Positions 26,739 to 35,638 of a stretch of 64,000 nucleotides of DNA are shown in pieces. The notes under the pieces were generated by a model. That model searched no databases, was not told the origin of the DNA, and was given only the letters and a program-made list of their open reading frames with translations. Source of the DNA: Mycolicibacterium hippocampi (lineage in GTDB: Bacteria; Actinomycetota; Actinomycetes; Mycobacteriales; Mycobacteriaceae); assembly GCF_010723735.1 (NCBI RefSeq), contig NZ_BLLB01000001.1:121398-185397 (forward strand), read 5' to 3'. Both the position numbers and the translations under genes were made by a program. Every line of letters starts with the position of its first letter. Within the stretch, counting starts at the first letter, position 1.

Positions 26739-26772
26739 CGCTAAACATTGCAGTGCAGTACAAGGTCAAGGA
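26739..26772 (-). promoter_or_regulatory. MerR-type promoter/operator for the oxidoreductase gene
   Basis: Read on the minus strand, TTGACC (26769-26764) is followed by an 18-20 bp spacer and TTTAGC/TAGCGT. The spacer carries the imperfect dyad TTGTACTGCACTGCAA. A long spacer with a central dyad is the hallmark of promoters activated by MerR proteins. Confidence 0.6.
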
Positions 26773-26777
26773 TTAGT

Positions 26778-27197
26778 GTGGCGAGGATGCTGATCGGAGA
26801 GCTGGCACGATCCGTGGATCTATCGCCGCAGACCATCCGTTTCTACGAACGACGCGGACTACTGCCAGCACCTCGCCGCGGCACCAATGGCTACCGGCGC
26901 TACGACCGCACTGCGATCACCCGACTGCACTTCATCCGCGCCGGACAAGCCGCCGGACTGACCCTGGACGATATCGCCAGCATCGTGGACCTTCGTGACC
27001 ACGGAACGGCACCCTGCGAGCACGTACACGCGCTACTCAGCGGCAAGCTCGACGACATAACACAGCGCCAACAAGAGCTGGCATCGCTAGCAACAGAACT
27101 GCGTCGACTCCTTCACCGCAGCCGGACGCTGAATCCTTTGAACTGCACCGACGCCCGCATCTGTCACATCCTCAGCGAGGCTCCGCGATGGGCGTGA
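26778..27197 (+). CDS. MerR-family metal or redox responsive regulator
   Basis: A 139-aa protein from GTG 26778 (AAGGA upstream; ATG 26787 is the alternative). The winged helix MLIGELARSVDLSPQTIRFYERRGLLPAP is followed by the dimerisation helix. Cysteines occur in APCEHV and in NCTDARICHIL, the positions where MerR, ZntR and CueR bind metal, although the last pair is spaced by five residues, unlike MerR or CueR. It is divergent from the flavin oxidoreductase, whose promoter it probably controls. The ligand is unknown. Confidence 0.9.
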   Translation: MARMLIGELARSVDLSPQTIRFYERRGLLPAPRRGTNGYRRYDRTAITRLHFIRAGQAAGLTLDDIASIVDLRDHGTAPCEHVHALLSGKLDDITQRQQELASLATELRRLLHRSRTLNPLNCTDARICHILSEAPRWA

Positions 27198-27253
27198 TCG
27201 AGTCTGGTGGCAGGGCCTGGCCGCTCCGGCGTCAAAGGGACGGGGACTCCAGA

Positions 27254-27296
27254 TGAGACAGGATGTGATCGGCCTCGTTTCTTTTAGAACTGAGAC
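27254..27296. repeat. Direct repeat B flanking the ChrB/MFS module
   Basis: A 43-bp segment that begins and ends with TGAGAC and contains GATCGGCCTCGTTTCT. A close relative lies at 29223-29264 in the same orientation. Confidence 0.65.
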
Positions 27297-27360
27297 TGGC
27301 GTTAATGCGACCCGGGGGTGTGGTCGCCGCACAAATGTAACCGCTGATACATTTTTGGAT

Positions 27361-27906
27361 GTGGCAGAGGCATCGGTCCGATGGTTGGTTCTGGTGGTAC
27401 GAATGCCTGCGGAGCCTTCGCGGCACCGAGTCGCGGTGTGGCGCGAGCTGCGGCGCGCTGGGGCCACCCTGTTGGGGCAGGGGGTATGGGCGGTGCCCGA
27501 TGCCCCGGTATTCGCCGATGGAATCGCCCGAACCGAAGAGCTAGCTGAACGCGGTGACGGCGAGGTGACGGTGCTGGCCGCGTCCGGACGCAATGAATCC
27601 GACGCCGCGCGTCTGGAAGCCTTGTTCACCGCTGAACGGAGCGAGGAGTGGGCTGAGTTCATCTCCGACTGCGCCAATTTCGACGCCGAAATCGACAAAG
27701 AGATTCGAATCGCCAAGTTCACGATCGCTGAGCTCGAAGAAGAGGAACACAGCCTGGAGCGACTGCGTCGATGGCACCGCGAGCTGACCGCGCGTGATGT
27801 ATTCGGCGCCCCCGAGGTGACCGAGGCCAACCAGCAGCTCAAGCATTGCATCGAACGCCTCGCCGGCTACACCGAGCGGGTTTTCACCGCGTTGCACCAG
27901 CTATGA
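27361..27906 (+). CDS. ChrB N-terminal-domain protein (chromate resistance family)
   Basis: About 181 aa from GTG 27361. RWLVLVVRMPAEPSRHRVAV then LRRAGATLLGQGVWAVPDA and the helical DAEIDKEIRIAKFTIAELEEEEHSLERL match the ChrB N-terminal domain, a regulator-like domain associated with chromate export. The ChrB C-terminal domain is absent. There is no ribosome site; a TGATACAT word ends 9 nt before the GTG, so the transcript may be leaderless. It is followed after 37 bp by an MFS transporter, a known actinobacterial pairing. The inducing oxyanion is not shown by sequence. Confidence 0.8.
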   Translation: MAEASVRWLVLVVRMPAEPSRHRVAVWRELRRAGATLLGQGVWAVPDAPVFADGIARTEELAERGDGEVTVLAASGRNESDAARLEALFTAERSEEWAEFISDCANFDAEIDKEIRIAKFTIAELEEEEHSLERLRRWHRELTARDVFGAPEVTEANQQLKHCIERLAGYTERVFTALHQL

Positions 27907-27943
27907 CACTCGCCACCGCCAGCACAAACCCACTGTCACTGGC

Positions 27944-29149
27944 ATGAGTACGCCCAACTCTGCCGATACAGGCCTCGGGGGGACCCGAACTCAGTTGTTG
28001 CCTTTGTACGCGGCGGGATTCGTCACCGCATTCGGCGCTCACAGCATCGCCGCCACCTTGGGCGGCTATACCGACGGGCCACACACATCGCTGCTCACCC
28101 TGGGCCTGCTGCTGGCCATCTACGACGGAGCCGAAGTCATCCTCAAACCGGTGTTCGGATCGTTGGCCGATCGCATTGGCGCCCGCCCCGTTCTGCTCGG
28201 CGGACTGCTCGCCTTCGCCGCGGCATCCGCTGCCTTCGTCATCGCTGGAGATCCTGCCTGGTTGGGCGTGACCCGATTCGCTCAGGGCGCCGCCGCAGCA
28301 GCATTCTCACCTGCCGCCGGGGTATTGGTGTCGCGGCTAACCGCGCCGGGGCAGCAAGGCCGCGGCTTCGGTCGCTACGGTGCCTGGAAAGGACTTGGTT
28401 ACACCCTGGGACCGGTATTGGGAGGGGTGCTCATCACCTGGGGCGGCTACACCCTGCTCTTCGCCACGCTCGCCACACTAGGAACGGCGGTCGCAGCGTG
28501 GGCGCTGCTGATGGTGCCGGGGGTGGCACCGTTGCCGCGGGTCCGCCAGACGGTACTCGACCTGGGCCGCCGACTCTCCAGTCCGGGCTTTCTGCGCCCG
28601 ACCCTCGCACTAGCCGCGGCCACCGCCGCGTTATCGGTCGGTGTTGGCTTCCTTCCTGTCATCGGCGCCAGCCGCGGCCTCAGCCCACTTCTCACCGGAG
28701 CGGTCGTCTCGGTGTTGGCAGCGGCGACCGCCGTAGTTCAGCCCGGGGTTGGGCGCGCTCGCGATGACGGGCGCATCGGGGACCGCACCGGGTTGTCAAC
28801 CGGCCTACTGCTCGCTGCCGCGGGGTGCGCGGCGGTGGTGATACCAGGAATCATGGGCCTGGCCAGCGCTGCCGTACTGATCGGCATTGGCGTAGGCGTC
28901 GTCACCCCGATCGGGTTCGCCTCTCTGGCCGCGTCCACTCCCGCTGAACGGCTCGGCCAAACCATGGGCTCTGCCGAAGTGGGCCGCGAACTCGGAGATG
29001 CCGGTGGGCCACTACTCGTCGGCGCCCTCGCCGCCGCGGCCACCTTGACCCCTGCGCTACTGGTATTTGCTACTGTCCTAGCCGCCACCGCCGCGCTCAG
29101 CACCGCGCCCACCGCCGGTCGTCACGCCCAAACCAGCAATGACACCTAG
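27944..29149 (+). CDS. MFS transporter
   Basis: A 401-aa protein with 12 predicted hydrophobic segments and the MFS signature GSLADRIGARPVLLGG between helices 2 and 3 (from about residue 65), plus a weaker second copy in the C-terminal half. It is typical of drug or oxyanion efflux pumps driven by the proton gradient. It follows the ChrB-like gene closely and shares the module bounded by direct repeats B and C. A single substrate cannot be named. Confidence 0.9.
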   Translation: MSTPNSADTGLGGTRTQLLPLYAAGFVTAFGAHSIAATLGGYTDGPHTSLLTLGLLLAIYDGAEVILKPVFGSLADRIGARPVLLGGLLAFAAASAAFVIAGDPAWLGVTRFAQGAAAAAFSPAAGVLVSRLTAPGQQGRGFGRYGAWKGLGYTLGPVLGGVLITWGGYTLLFATLATLGTAVAAWALLMVPGVAPLPRVRQTVLDLGRRLSSPGFLRPTLALAAATAALSVGVGFLPVIGASRGLSPLLTGAVVSVLAAATAVVQPGVGRARDDGRIGDRTGLSTGLLLAAAGCAAVVIPGIMGLASAAVLIGIGVGVVTPIGFASLAASTPAERLGQTMGSAEVGRELGDAGGPLLVGALAAAATLTPALLVFATVLAATAALSTAPTAGRHAQTSNDT

Positions 29150-29222
29150 TCATCTCCACCGATCCGCATCACCCGCCGCCGAACTTGCCACCGGCCCTAG
29201 ATCGCCGCTACACACCTCCACC

Positions 29223-29264
29223 TGAGACAAGAACTGATCGACCTCGTTTCTCTAGATCTGAGAC
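29223..29264. repeat. Direct repeat C flanking the ChrB/MFS module
   Basis: A 42-bp segment starting and ending with TGAGAC and containing GATCGACCTCGTTTCT, about three-quarters identical to the 27254 copy by eye. Together they bracket the ChrB-like and MFS genes. Confidence 0.65.
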
Positions 29265-29270
29265 ACCAAA

Positions 29271-29299
29271 ATGGGGCCGCCCCCGAAGGGCGGCCCCAT
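29271..29299 (+). terminator. Strong hairpin after the MFS gene
   Basis: A perfect 12-bp stem (ATGGGGCCGCCC with its mirror) around the 5-nt loop CCGAA. No T-run, as is usual for mycobacterial hairpin terminators. It follows direct repeat C. Confidence 0.65.
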
Positions 29300-29774
29300 G
29301 GCGTGAGATTGGAGTTCACCCGGCGCCGGCATGCCGGAGTTGGGCAGATGTTGGGTGGTCGGCGAGCCACCGGTGGATCAGCGGGTGTCGTCGTTAGTGG
29401 GACCGGGAAGCGAGGAGAGCCTCGATAGTCGACAGCGGGCCCCATTTCAGTGCCCGCTTGGGTACAGGTCGAGGGCCACGAACCCCACATCGCGTCGCAA
29501 TCCGACGGCGCAGGAGGCCTGCGAATCCAAGCGATCGGCCTACCCCAACTCAGCCCCGGCGCGCCCACCTTCCGAATGCATGTGTACGGGCCAGGGGGAC
29601 TCGAAGAGCTTTCATCAGAACCGGTGACAGTGAACAGGCCCGAACTCATACTCAGCCCACAAGTCGTCGGGGTCGGTCAACACCTTATCGCGGTTCTTGA
29701 GACACCGTTCGGCGCATTGCTAACGCCAGTCGATGTCTCCGTTTGATGTTCACATGAGAGGGCGCATGCACGGC
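29300..29774. other. Gene-poor stretch with one possible partial CDS
   Basis: The best frame is 29450-29746 plus (98 aa), with VQVEGHEPHIASQSDGAGGLRIQAIG and EELSSEPVTVNRPELILSPQVVGVG, a protein-like composition. It starts at a GTG without a ribosome site and may be a gene that lost its N-terminus. No family is recognised. Confidence 0.35.
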
Positions 29775-30083
29775 TCACCGGCGCGAGCGGTGCACGGTGT
29801 AGTTCGTCCACTCAGGGAACTCGCACATGACGATCGGGGCGCGGTGTGCGCGCGTGCAGAGCACCTGGAGAACGCCGTCGTGGACGACCGCGGCAACGTC
29901 GGCGTCGGCGGGCAGGTAGCGGGTCGCGGAGACGATGGTGGTGTCATCATCGGCGACGTCGACCTCAACGCTGCCGGCTCCCGCGATCTGGCACTCGCGG
30001 TAGTAGTCGACGCTCATCTCCATCAAGCGGCTGGGAGCGACATCAAAAACGAGAATCTTCGGAGTACGAGTCTTCATGGTCAC
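29775..30083 (-). CDS. Small hypothetical protein
   Basis: A 102-aa protein starting at GTG 30083, with GGAA 8 nt upstream. It reads TPKILVFDVAPSRLMEMSVDYYREC then TTIVSATRYLPADADVAAVV, an alpha/beta pattern without catalytic motif, ending in a basic tail HRSRR. No family is recognised. It lies downstream of the Xre/Imm61-like operon on the same strand, 105 bp beyond it, and may be part of the same island. Confidence 0.55.
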   Translation of the reverse strand: MTMKTRTPKILVFDVAPSRLMEMSVDYYRECQIAGAGSVEVDVADDDTTIVSATRYLPADADVAAVVHDGVLQVLCTRAHRAPIVMCEFPEWTNYTVHRSRR

Positions 30084-30188
30084 GTCGGGTTTCCTTCCCT
30101 TATGCACGACTTTCGTGCTGGGGATCAACCCTAGAAAATGACCGTGTAGCGTTTGGGCCGTCGCGTCCCTCACCTCCGCATTTGGTCG

Positions 30189-31105
30189 TTAGCTCGCGCG
30201 TCGGGTGGGTTTAGAGTTGTGCAGGAGAGCGTCAATCGTGGCCTGTGTCTTCGAGCCCCACCGCGGGTCGAGTGCACTGACGAAGGCGGCCCACAGTGGC
30301 AGGGCCACGGTCGCCTTGAGCGTGTCGGCGTCGGCGCCGCGCGCGGCGGGGGAGCGGTAGGCAAAATTCCAGGCGATCGCGCGGGCCGCGTCGTCGACGA
30401 TCCAGTACAGCAACTCGTCGGCGTCGACAGTTTGACGCGTGCTTGGCTGGCCGGTCAGGACATCCATGCACCGATAGTGGAGAGAGCCGTCCGCATCGAC
30501 GGTATAGGCGGCGCCGGAGGCATCGACTGCGGGAAATGCTTGGAACTGCGGGCGGGGAGGGTCCGCCTTGCCGAAATCCTGGCGACCACAGTCAGTTGCG
30601 CCAAGGCGTGCTCAATGCGGTGCTCTAGGGCCTCGTAAGGCGGCGGGCCGCCGGGAGTGCGGATGCCTGGTTCGAGGTCCTCCAGGTCTGGCCATGATGG
30701 CAGCGGTGTGGGGGAGTGGTCCAGGAACGCGGTGGCGACCCACACCATCTTCGTGGCATCGAGGACGTCAGCCTGGCCGATGCTGGGGTCGAGGATGTAG
30801 GAGACGTCGACGGGGAGATCGAGGGCAGGCTTTGCAAGGTCGGTCCCGGGGACGCGGGGATGCAAAGCCGCGTGGTAGATCCACAGGAATGGCCCGTGTG
30901 CGTCTCGGCCGCGTTGGCCCGGCGGGTAGTCGGCGTCCGACGCGCCCGCAGGGAGGCGGTGCTTAACGGGTGTCGCCAGCTGAATGCATAGCTGGTCGGC
31001 GCCGTCAGGTCCGGGCAGGCTGGCCAGCACTGTGGCCGGTGTCGGCGCGCTGTTGAGCAGTTGCACGGGGCCGCACTCGACGTGGTGAAGAAGTACCTCG
31101 CTCAT
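30189..31105 (-). pseudogene. Imm61-like protein gene with a frameshift
   Basis: One protein of about 305 aa is split over two frames. The first gives PATVLASLPGPDGADQLCIQLATPV and DATKMVWVATAFLDHSP. A one-base shift near 30580 is needed to continue as DFGKADPPRPQFQAFPAVDASG, CMDVLTGQPSTRQTVDADELLYWIVDDAAR and ALDPRWGSKTQATIDALL. The DELLYWIxDD segment followed by a helical tail resembles Imm61-type immunity proteins. It lies 5 bp after the Xre gene. No matching toxin is visible. The frameshift could be real decay or a sequencing error. Confidence 0.6.
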
Positions 31106-31110
31106 TGTTG

Positions 31111-32310
31111 CTACTGACCTTTTCGACTTGCTTCGAGCCGTTCGAGGGGACTGCCGGGGAGGGCTGCAGGGGTGGGGGTTTCCATGACGGCGCTTTCGAT
31201 GGCGCCCTCGATGGCGCTGCTTGAGTACGCCGGAGGTGCGTGTTTGTCTAAGTCCTCGGAATCCCGGGTCTCAGGGGCGGGGGTGATAGAGATCGTGAGC
31301 GGCACCGCCAGCTCCAGGGCCGCGAGCTTCGCTTCGACAGCCTCGGTGAGTCGGGCCGCGTAGTCGGCGTATTCGCGCCTCCGCTGGTCATCGAGCGCGT
31401 CGACCAGTGCCGCGATCGACTGCATGGCCTGCTCATAGGCGATCTCCCCGGGGGTCGGATCGCGATAGGCTTCGGCCTCCGCTGAGAGTTCGGTCAGCAG
31501 GGCGACGTCGTCAGCGTCGCCGGTCCAGTCGTCGTGGGTGATGACCAGGTAGCCGTTGTCGTCCACATTCACCCAGTTCACGGCCGCGATGCGGGGGTCG
31601 TCGGGGGAGAAGGGGCCTGGCGGCACGTCGGTGGGCTCAGGAACGGCGTCGGCGCGGCCGTCGAGTTCGACCTGTGCGTCGGCATAGGCGTCGTCGCTGC
31701 GGTCGTCGACCTGGGCGAGGATGCTTTCCACCCAGAGGTCAACCACTACCGGCTCGGTGCGATGGCGCAACAAGTCCTTGTCGTCGAAAACCGTGGCTTC
31801 TATTGTGCGCCTCACCATTTCGGCCTCCCACGAGCCCGGCCGGCCATCTAGCGCCTCCTCGATGCTTCCAAGGTTGGCGGCAGCGCCCGCCAGGGCCAGG
31901 GTCACGAAGGCAGCCCAGTCGATTCGCAGCGCAGCGCGTGGATCGGGGTCCACTTCCCACTGGCCTGAGCTCGTCTGGCGCATAGGCTGATTGGTTAGTC
32001 GGGTTGCTTCGGTAAGCACGTTGATCGCGTCGTGGAGTACTTCATCGTGAGGCCTGGGAGTGGAAGCCTGGTCGTCGGTGAGGTATCCGGTATCAAACAG
32101 GGCCGCGGAGATGACTTCGCGATAGGGCTTGCCGATCACGCGCGCGACGGCCGCAAGATTCTCGCGGTCCGGTAGGCGGCTCACACCGTTGACCCGCCAT
32201 TTACGCAGATTCTCCCGGGACATGCCGATCCGGCGGGCCACCTCGGATTCGCTGACCCCGTGAGCGGCCCGGTACCTGTCGATCAGATCGACGAGGCGGG
32301 GGATTGCCAT
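31111..32310 (-). CDS. Xre-family protein with a long acidic C-terminal region
   Basis: A 399-aa protein from ATG 32310. The first 60 residues form an Xre HTH (AAHGVSESEVARRIGMSRENLRKWRVNG then LAAVARVIG). The remaining 330 residues are helical and acidic, without a named domain (WEVDPDPRAALRIDWAAFVTLALAGAAANLG). An AATACT word ends 7-8 nt before the ATG and there is no ribosome site, so the gene may be leaderless. The next gene starts 5 bp beyond its stop, forming an operon with the Imm61-like gene. Confidence 0.75.
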   Translation of the reverse strand: MAIPRLVDLIDRYRAAHGVSESEVARRIGMSRENLRKWRVNGVSRLPDRENLAAVARVIGKPYREVISAALFDTGYLTDDQASTPRPHDEVLHDAINVLTEATRLTNQPMRQTSSGQWEVDPDPRAALRIDWAAFVTLALAGAAANLGSIEEALDGRPGSWEAEMVRRTIEATVFDDKDLLRHRTEPVVVDLWVESILAQVDDRSDDAYADAQVELDGRADAVPEPTDVPPGPFSPDDPRIAAVNWVNVDDNGYLVITHDDWTGDADDVALLTELSAEAEAYRDPTPGEIAYEQAMQSIAALVDALDDQRRREYADYAARLTEAVEAKLAALELAVPLTISITPAPETRDSEDLDKHAPPAYSSSAIEGAIESAVMETPTPAALPGSPLERLEASRKGQ

Positions 32311-32765
32311 AGCGCCAAGTATTCTGGGACAATCCGCATACGTCAAGTGTCAGTTCGCACACCTGCCAACTGTTAGTTGACATAATCGCTATTATCGGCG
32401 AAATGTGTTGTGGCGCAGCAGTATTAATGTTGCGTTCTTACGCAGCTGCCAGAGTTGCCGGCGGGGTGTGTGAGCCGGACAAGCAGTGTCCGGTGTCGGC
32501 CCGGTAGCGTCACGGCGGTGATCACCTCGGTCGATGGCGTGCGTCAAGAGCGCGCCGGCCGCGGAATGGGCCTGCGGCCACCGACGGTGCATCCGCCCGG
32601 CACGAATGGTGCCCGGCAGCGATCGAGTGAAATTTCAGGTGTTCTCTACTGGGGTGCGCGTCACGTCCCCCGTCGACCGCACTACATATGCTGCGGGTCG
32701 GCCGCGTTATTTCGTCACTGTGACGAATTGAGGATGCCGACCGCTGCCACGGAGTGTGCAACCTG
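32311..32765. promoter_or_regulatory. Intergenic region upstream of the Xre gene
   Basis: About 455 bp without a gene. TGTCAGTT near 32349 and TTAGTTGACA near 32373 face each other, and ATAAT/ATTAT flank CGCT near 32383-32396. These are operator candidates for the Xre protein. The rest shows nothing. Confidence 0.35.
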
Positions 32766-33473
32766 ATGAGCGCACCAGCTGCTGTTGTTGACCTCGCCGA
32801 GTACTTACGCGGGCTGCACGTGGCGCGCCGAGGCGCCGCGGAGCTGGGCCTGCCGGTGCTGCACTTCGAAAGCCTCGACGCCGCCACGGTCAGTTGGTGT
32901 CGCGATTGGCGCGCAGAGATACGAATGACCGATCTGGCAGCCGAGGTGGCCGCCTCCCCCGCGGTGACGGTTGGAGCGGTGGACTTCGTGCTGGTGCACC
33001 TCGGACAGAGCCGCCAGCCTGTCGCTGACCGTCTCGCCCAATTGGGCACTCGGGAGGCCCGTTTCGGAGAGCTGTTCAACGGCGGAGACCTTGAGGCGGC
33101 GCTCGACGAACACATCGAATTCTTCGACGGCATGCCAATATTCACCGTTCTGCCGGTGGTGGCCGCAATCGTCGACGACCTCATGCCAGTCTCCCGGCTA
33201 CGCGCCTGGTCGGTGGCCGAGGTCATCCATACAATGCTGCCGACCAATTCAGGCATGGCGGTCGCTTCTGCCCTCGACGGCGCTGGCCGGCCTGGTCGTC
33301 AGTTGGTGTCGGCCGACCGGCTCGACCGTGACTGGCTCGATGTCGGCCTCACGGGAATCCCCGGTCATCCGGCCCTGGTCGGCCGGGCGACGATGTTCAC
33401 CTACCTCGACGATGCGCGCGCCGCCCTAGCAGGCGTCGCCGACGAGGTGTTCACTGTTCGAGCTGGCGGTTAA
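32766..33473 (+). CDS. Hypothetical protein
   Basis: A 235-aa protein with typical coding composition. It reads AVVDLAEYLRGLHVARRGAAE, PAVTVGAVDFVLVHLGQSRQPVADRLAQLG and GGDLEAALDEHIEFFDGMPIFTVLPVVAAIVDDL, an alpha/beta globular pattern without a signal peptide or membrane helix. No family is recognised. ATG 32766 is chosen; GTG 32754 is an alternative. It stands alone on its strand. Confidence 0.55.
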   Translation: MSAPAAVVDLAEYLRGLHVARRGAAELGLPVLHFESLDAATVSWCRDWRAEIRMTDLAAEVAASPAVTVGAVDFVLVHLGQSRQPVADRLAQLGTREARFGELFNGGDLEAALDEHIEFFDGMPIFTVLPVVAAIVDDLMPVSRLRAWSVAEVIHTMLPTNSGMAVASALDGAGRPGRQLVSADRLDRDWLDVGLTGIPGHPALVGRATMFTYLDDARAALAGVADEVFTVRAGG

Positions 33474-33551
33474 CCCAGGTCTCAGTTCTGCTGTGCTGCT
33501 GGACATTTGAGTCTTCCGGCCAGCACGCTAACTAGAAGTGCGGTGTCATCT

Positions 33552-33854
33552 TCACTCACGCTGCGCGACCACCCAGGGGATCGCTCGGAGGGCACCAAAC
33601 ACGAAGATGGACCAGAGGCACAGGATTCCGACCCATAGCGCCATCTCGTCGTCGCGCAGCCACGCCGCACTATGAAGGGCGCCTTCGACGAGGGCGCCGA
33701 TACCAGCGAACGAGAACAGGATGGCGCTGAGCCCAACGACCGCGCCCAGTCCCAGTGTGCTGCGGGATGGCCATCGGCGCTTCACGTACGTCTCAACAGC
33801 CAACGCCGAGAAGAGAAGCGATCCGGCCCACGCGATAACCCAGAAACCAAGCAT
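33552..33854 (-). CDS. Small membrane protein
   Basis: About 100 aa from ATG 33854. Three hydrophobic helices are visible: MLGFWVIAWAGSLLFSALAV, LGLGAVVGLSAILFSFAGIGAL and MALWVGILCLWSIFVFGAL, joined by short charged loops. No family is recognised. The frame extends upstream to 33986, but that part is basic and unlike the rest. Confidence 0.6.
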   Translation of the reverse strand: MLGFWVIAWAGSLLFSALAVETYVKRRWPSRSTLGLGAVVGLSAILFSFAGIGALVEGALHSAAWLRDDEMALWVGILCLWSIFVFGALRAIPWVVAQRE

Positions 33855-34014
33855 GGCGCTGATGCTAGGGCGCGTTTGCGACACCGTGGTCAATCGCTTG
33901 GTCAGCATGCCCGAGCGCGTCACCACCCGACCCACCGTCTTGCGTAGCGCGGTAGCAGGTGCGCGGCGAAAATTGTTGCTCAGCAACCTATTGAGGTGCC
34001 CTTACGAATTTCCG

Positions 34015-34278
34015 GTGGGGGTTTCAGCGAGCAGTCTTGCCTTGCTCGATGCGCGCGCCGATGATGTCGGATCGCGTATTCACTGGGAGATGCATGTACG
34101 TGCCGGTGGTGATCCGGAGTCTGTCGGACTGACCGCCGGCGCCGGTCATGTTTTCATCTACGGGCCCGTCCGCCTCGATGACCGCGCCGTCGCGCATATC
34201 AACGCCCTTCTGGACGCGCTACTGCGCCGCGAACGTTGCATCGTCGAGGACCACCAGGGCCAACCGCGATTGATCTGA
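34015..34278 (+). CDS. Possible small hypothetical protein
   Basis: About 87 aa from a GTG at 34015. LALLDARADDVGSRIHWEMHVRAGGDP, GAGHVFIYGPVRLDDRAVAHINALLDALLRRERCIVEDHQGQPRLI has protein-like alpha/beta composition. There is no clear ribosome site and the frame is open well upstream. The product is unknown. Confidence 0.4.
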   Translation: MGVSASSLALLDARADDVGSRIHWEMHVRAGGDPESVGLTAGAGHVFIYGPVRLDDRAVAHINALLDALLRRERCIVEDHQGQPRLI

Positions 34279-34309
34279 CGCTACGAACCCGAACCCCGTG
34301 GCTTCCTCG

Positions 34310-35266
34310 CTAGGGCCTGGACGGATCGGGAACCCACCACCCGGGCATGTACTCCACGTAACCCCACGGGGCAAGCTGATCTGGCGCTATCTCCACCACG
34401 TCGCGGATATCAATGGGCTGCTGCGGCTTGGGCCACGGCGGCTGCGCACCGTAATAGGAATCAGGGTGTGGGACACCAATTCCCGGAGCGACCTGCTGAT
34501 AGCCCGGCGGGAAGAGCGCACCGGAGTCGGGGTCGATCACCCGAACGTCGCTCAGATCGAGGGGGTACTTTGCCGGCGGCGGGGGCGGCACATACCCCAG
34601 GCCGCCCTCAGGGTCTGGATACCAGAGGTTGGGGCCCACCTGCTTGTAGTTCGGTGGCGCGAGCTCGCCGTCACCCACGTAGGTCAACTTGGTGACATCG
34701 AGCCAGTACCGCGGATCTTCACCGTGTGGTGGGTCTTCACCCGGCTTGTCGGTAGGAAGGTCGGCCGGAGCTTGGGGCAACTCACCGGAGCCGTAGCTGA
34801 GCGCTCTCACCTCTCCGGCGGCCTGGCTGGACTGCTGCTGAGTCGAGGCCACTACCGACTGGGCGCGGGCGACCTGCGTCCGCAGGGCCTTGAGCACCAT
34901 CATCTCCGCCGCCGGTGTGCGAGCCGATCCAGCCACCTCGGCGATCGAGCGGGTTTGGGCGACAATCGTGTCCATTTGGCGCGCGCCGCCCTCAGTGATC
35001 TGCGCCGCGTTGGCCAATCGCGCTTCCAAGGTGGAGTCGGTACGGCCGGCGGTGACCAGCTCCCGGTTCTGCTGCTGTACCACCGACGCATGCCGATCCA
35101 CCAGCTGACCGGAAAGACCCGACATCTGCTGACCCGCGCCGCTGACAGATTCCGCTGCCGTCTGAAGAGGAGCTCCCGACGTCGCCACAGGCCCGGGCGT
35201 ACCGAACAGCGAGCGGGCGCGTTCGACCACCGCCAGCGCCTGGGCAGCCTCAAGCTGAATGGTCAC
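34310..35266 (-). CDS. DUF4226-like protein with Pro-rich C-terminal region
   Basis: A 318-aa protein starting at GTG 35266. The helical N-terminal half (VVERARSLFGTPGP, MSGLSGQLVDRHASVVQQQNREL, LRTQVARAQSVVASTQQQS) parallels the N-terminus of the protein at 7157-8248. The C-terminal half has short repeats around DVTKLTYVGDGELAPPNYKQVGPN, DSGALFPPGYQQVAPG and APWGYVEYMPGWWVPDP, a Pro/Tyr/Trp-rich motif. DUF4226 proteins are associated with ESX type VII secretion in mycobacteria. No secretion gene is in the window. Export is an inference. Confidence 0.7.
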   Translation of the reverse strand: MTIQLEAAQALAVVERARSLFGTPGPVATSGAPLQTAAESVSGAGQQMSGLSGQLVDRHASVVQQQNRELVTAGRTDSTLEARLANAAQITEGGARQMDTIVAQTRSIAEVAGSARTPAAEMMVLKALRTQVARAQSVVASTQQQSSQAAGEVRALSYGSGELPQAPADLPTDKPGEDPPHGEDPRYWLDVTKLTYVGDGELAPPNYKQVGPNLWYPDPEGGLGYVPPPPPAKYPLDLSDVRVIDPDSGALFPPGYQQVAPGIGVPHPDSYYGAQPPWPKPQQPIDIRDVVEIAPDQLAPWGYVEYMPGWWVPDPSRP

Positions 35267-35410
35267 GCCACCAATTATCGGGCATGCAGAGCCCTGGTGA
35301 CAGCAGGAGTCAGCGCGGCCGGGCGGGTCTCAGTCGATATGAGTGTCGCGGCAGGGGCCCAGCTCGACACCCTGTAGGCTGATAACGATGATATCAGGAG
35401 GTCACGCCAG

Positions 35411-35638
35411 ATGGGTGATGTGCTGATCCGCGGTCTCTCCGACGCGGCGATCGCGCGTATCGACGCCGACGCCGCCGCTCGCGGTCTCTCGCGCCAAGAG
35501 TATCTGCGAACCAGATTCGAGACCGAAGGGTCGGTGAGCGCCCCCACGCGGACCATGACCGTCGACGATCTACGCCGCGCCGCCGCGGCGGCCACCGACC
35601 TCGACGATCCCGACATCATGGACGCCGCGTGGCGGTGA
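35411..35638 (+). CDS. vapB: VapB-type antitoxin
   Basis: A 75-aa protein behind an AGGAGG site. [35 protein letters not shown] is a ribbon-helix-helix DNA-binding domain of the FitA/VapB kind. The C-terminal tail ([25 protein letters not shown]) would wrap the toxin. It overlaps the vapC start, so the two are co-translated. As in known pairs it should repress its own promoter. Confidence 0.88.
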   Translation: MGDVLIRGLSDAAIARIDADAAARGLSRQEYLRTRFETEGSVSAPTRTMTVDDLRRAAAAATDLDDPDIMDAAWR

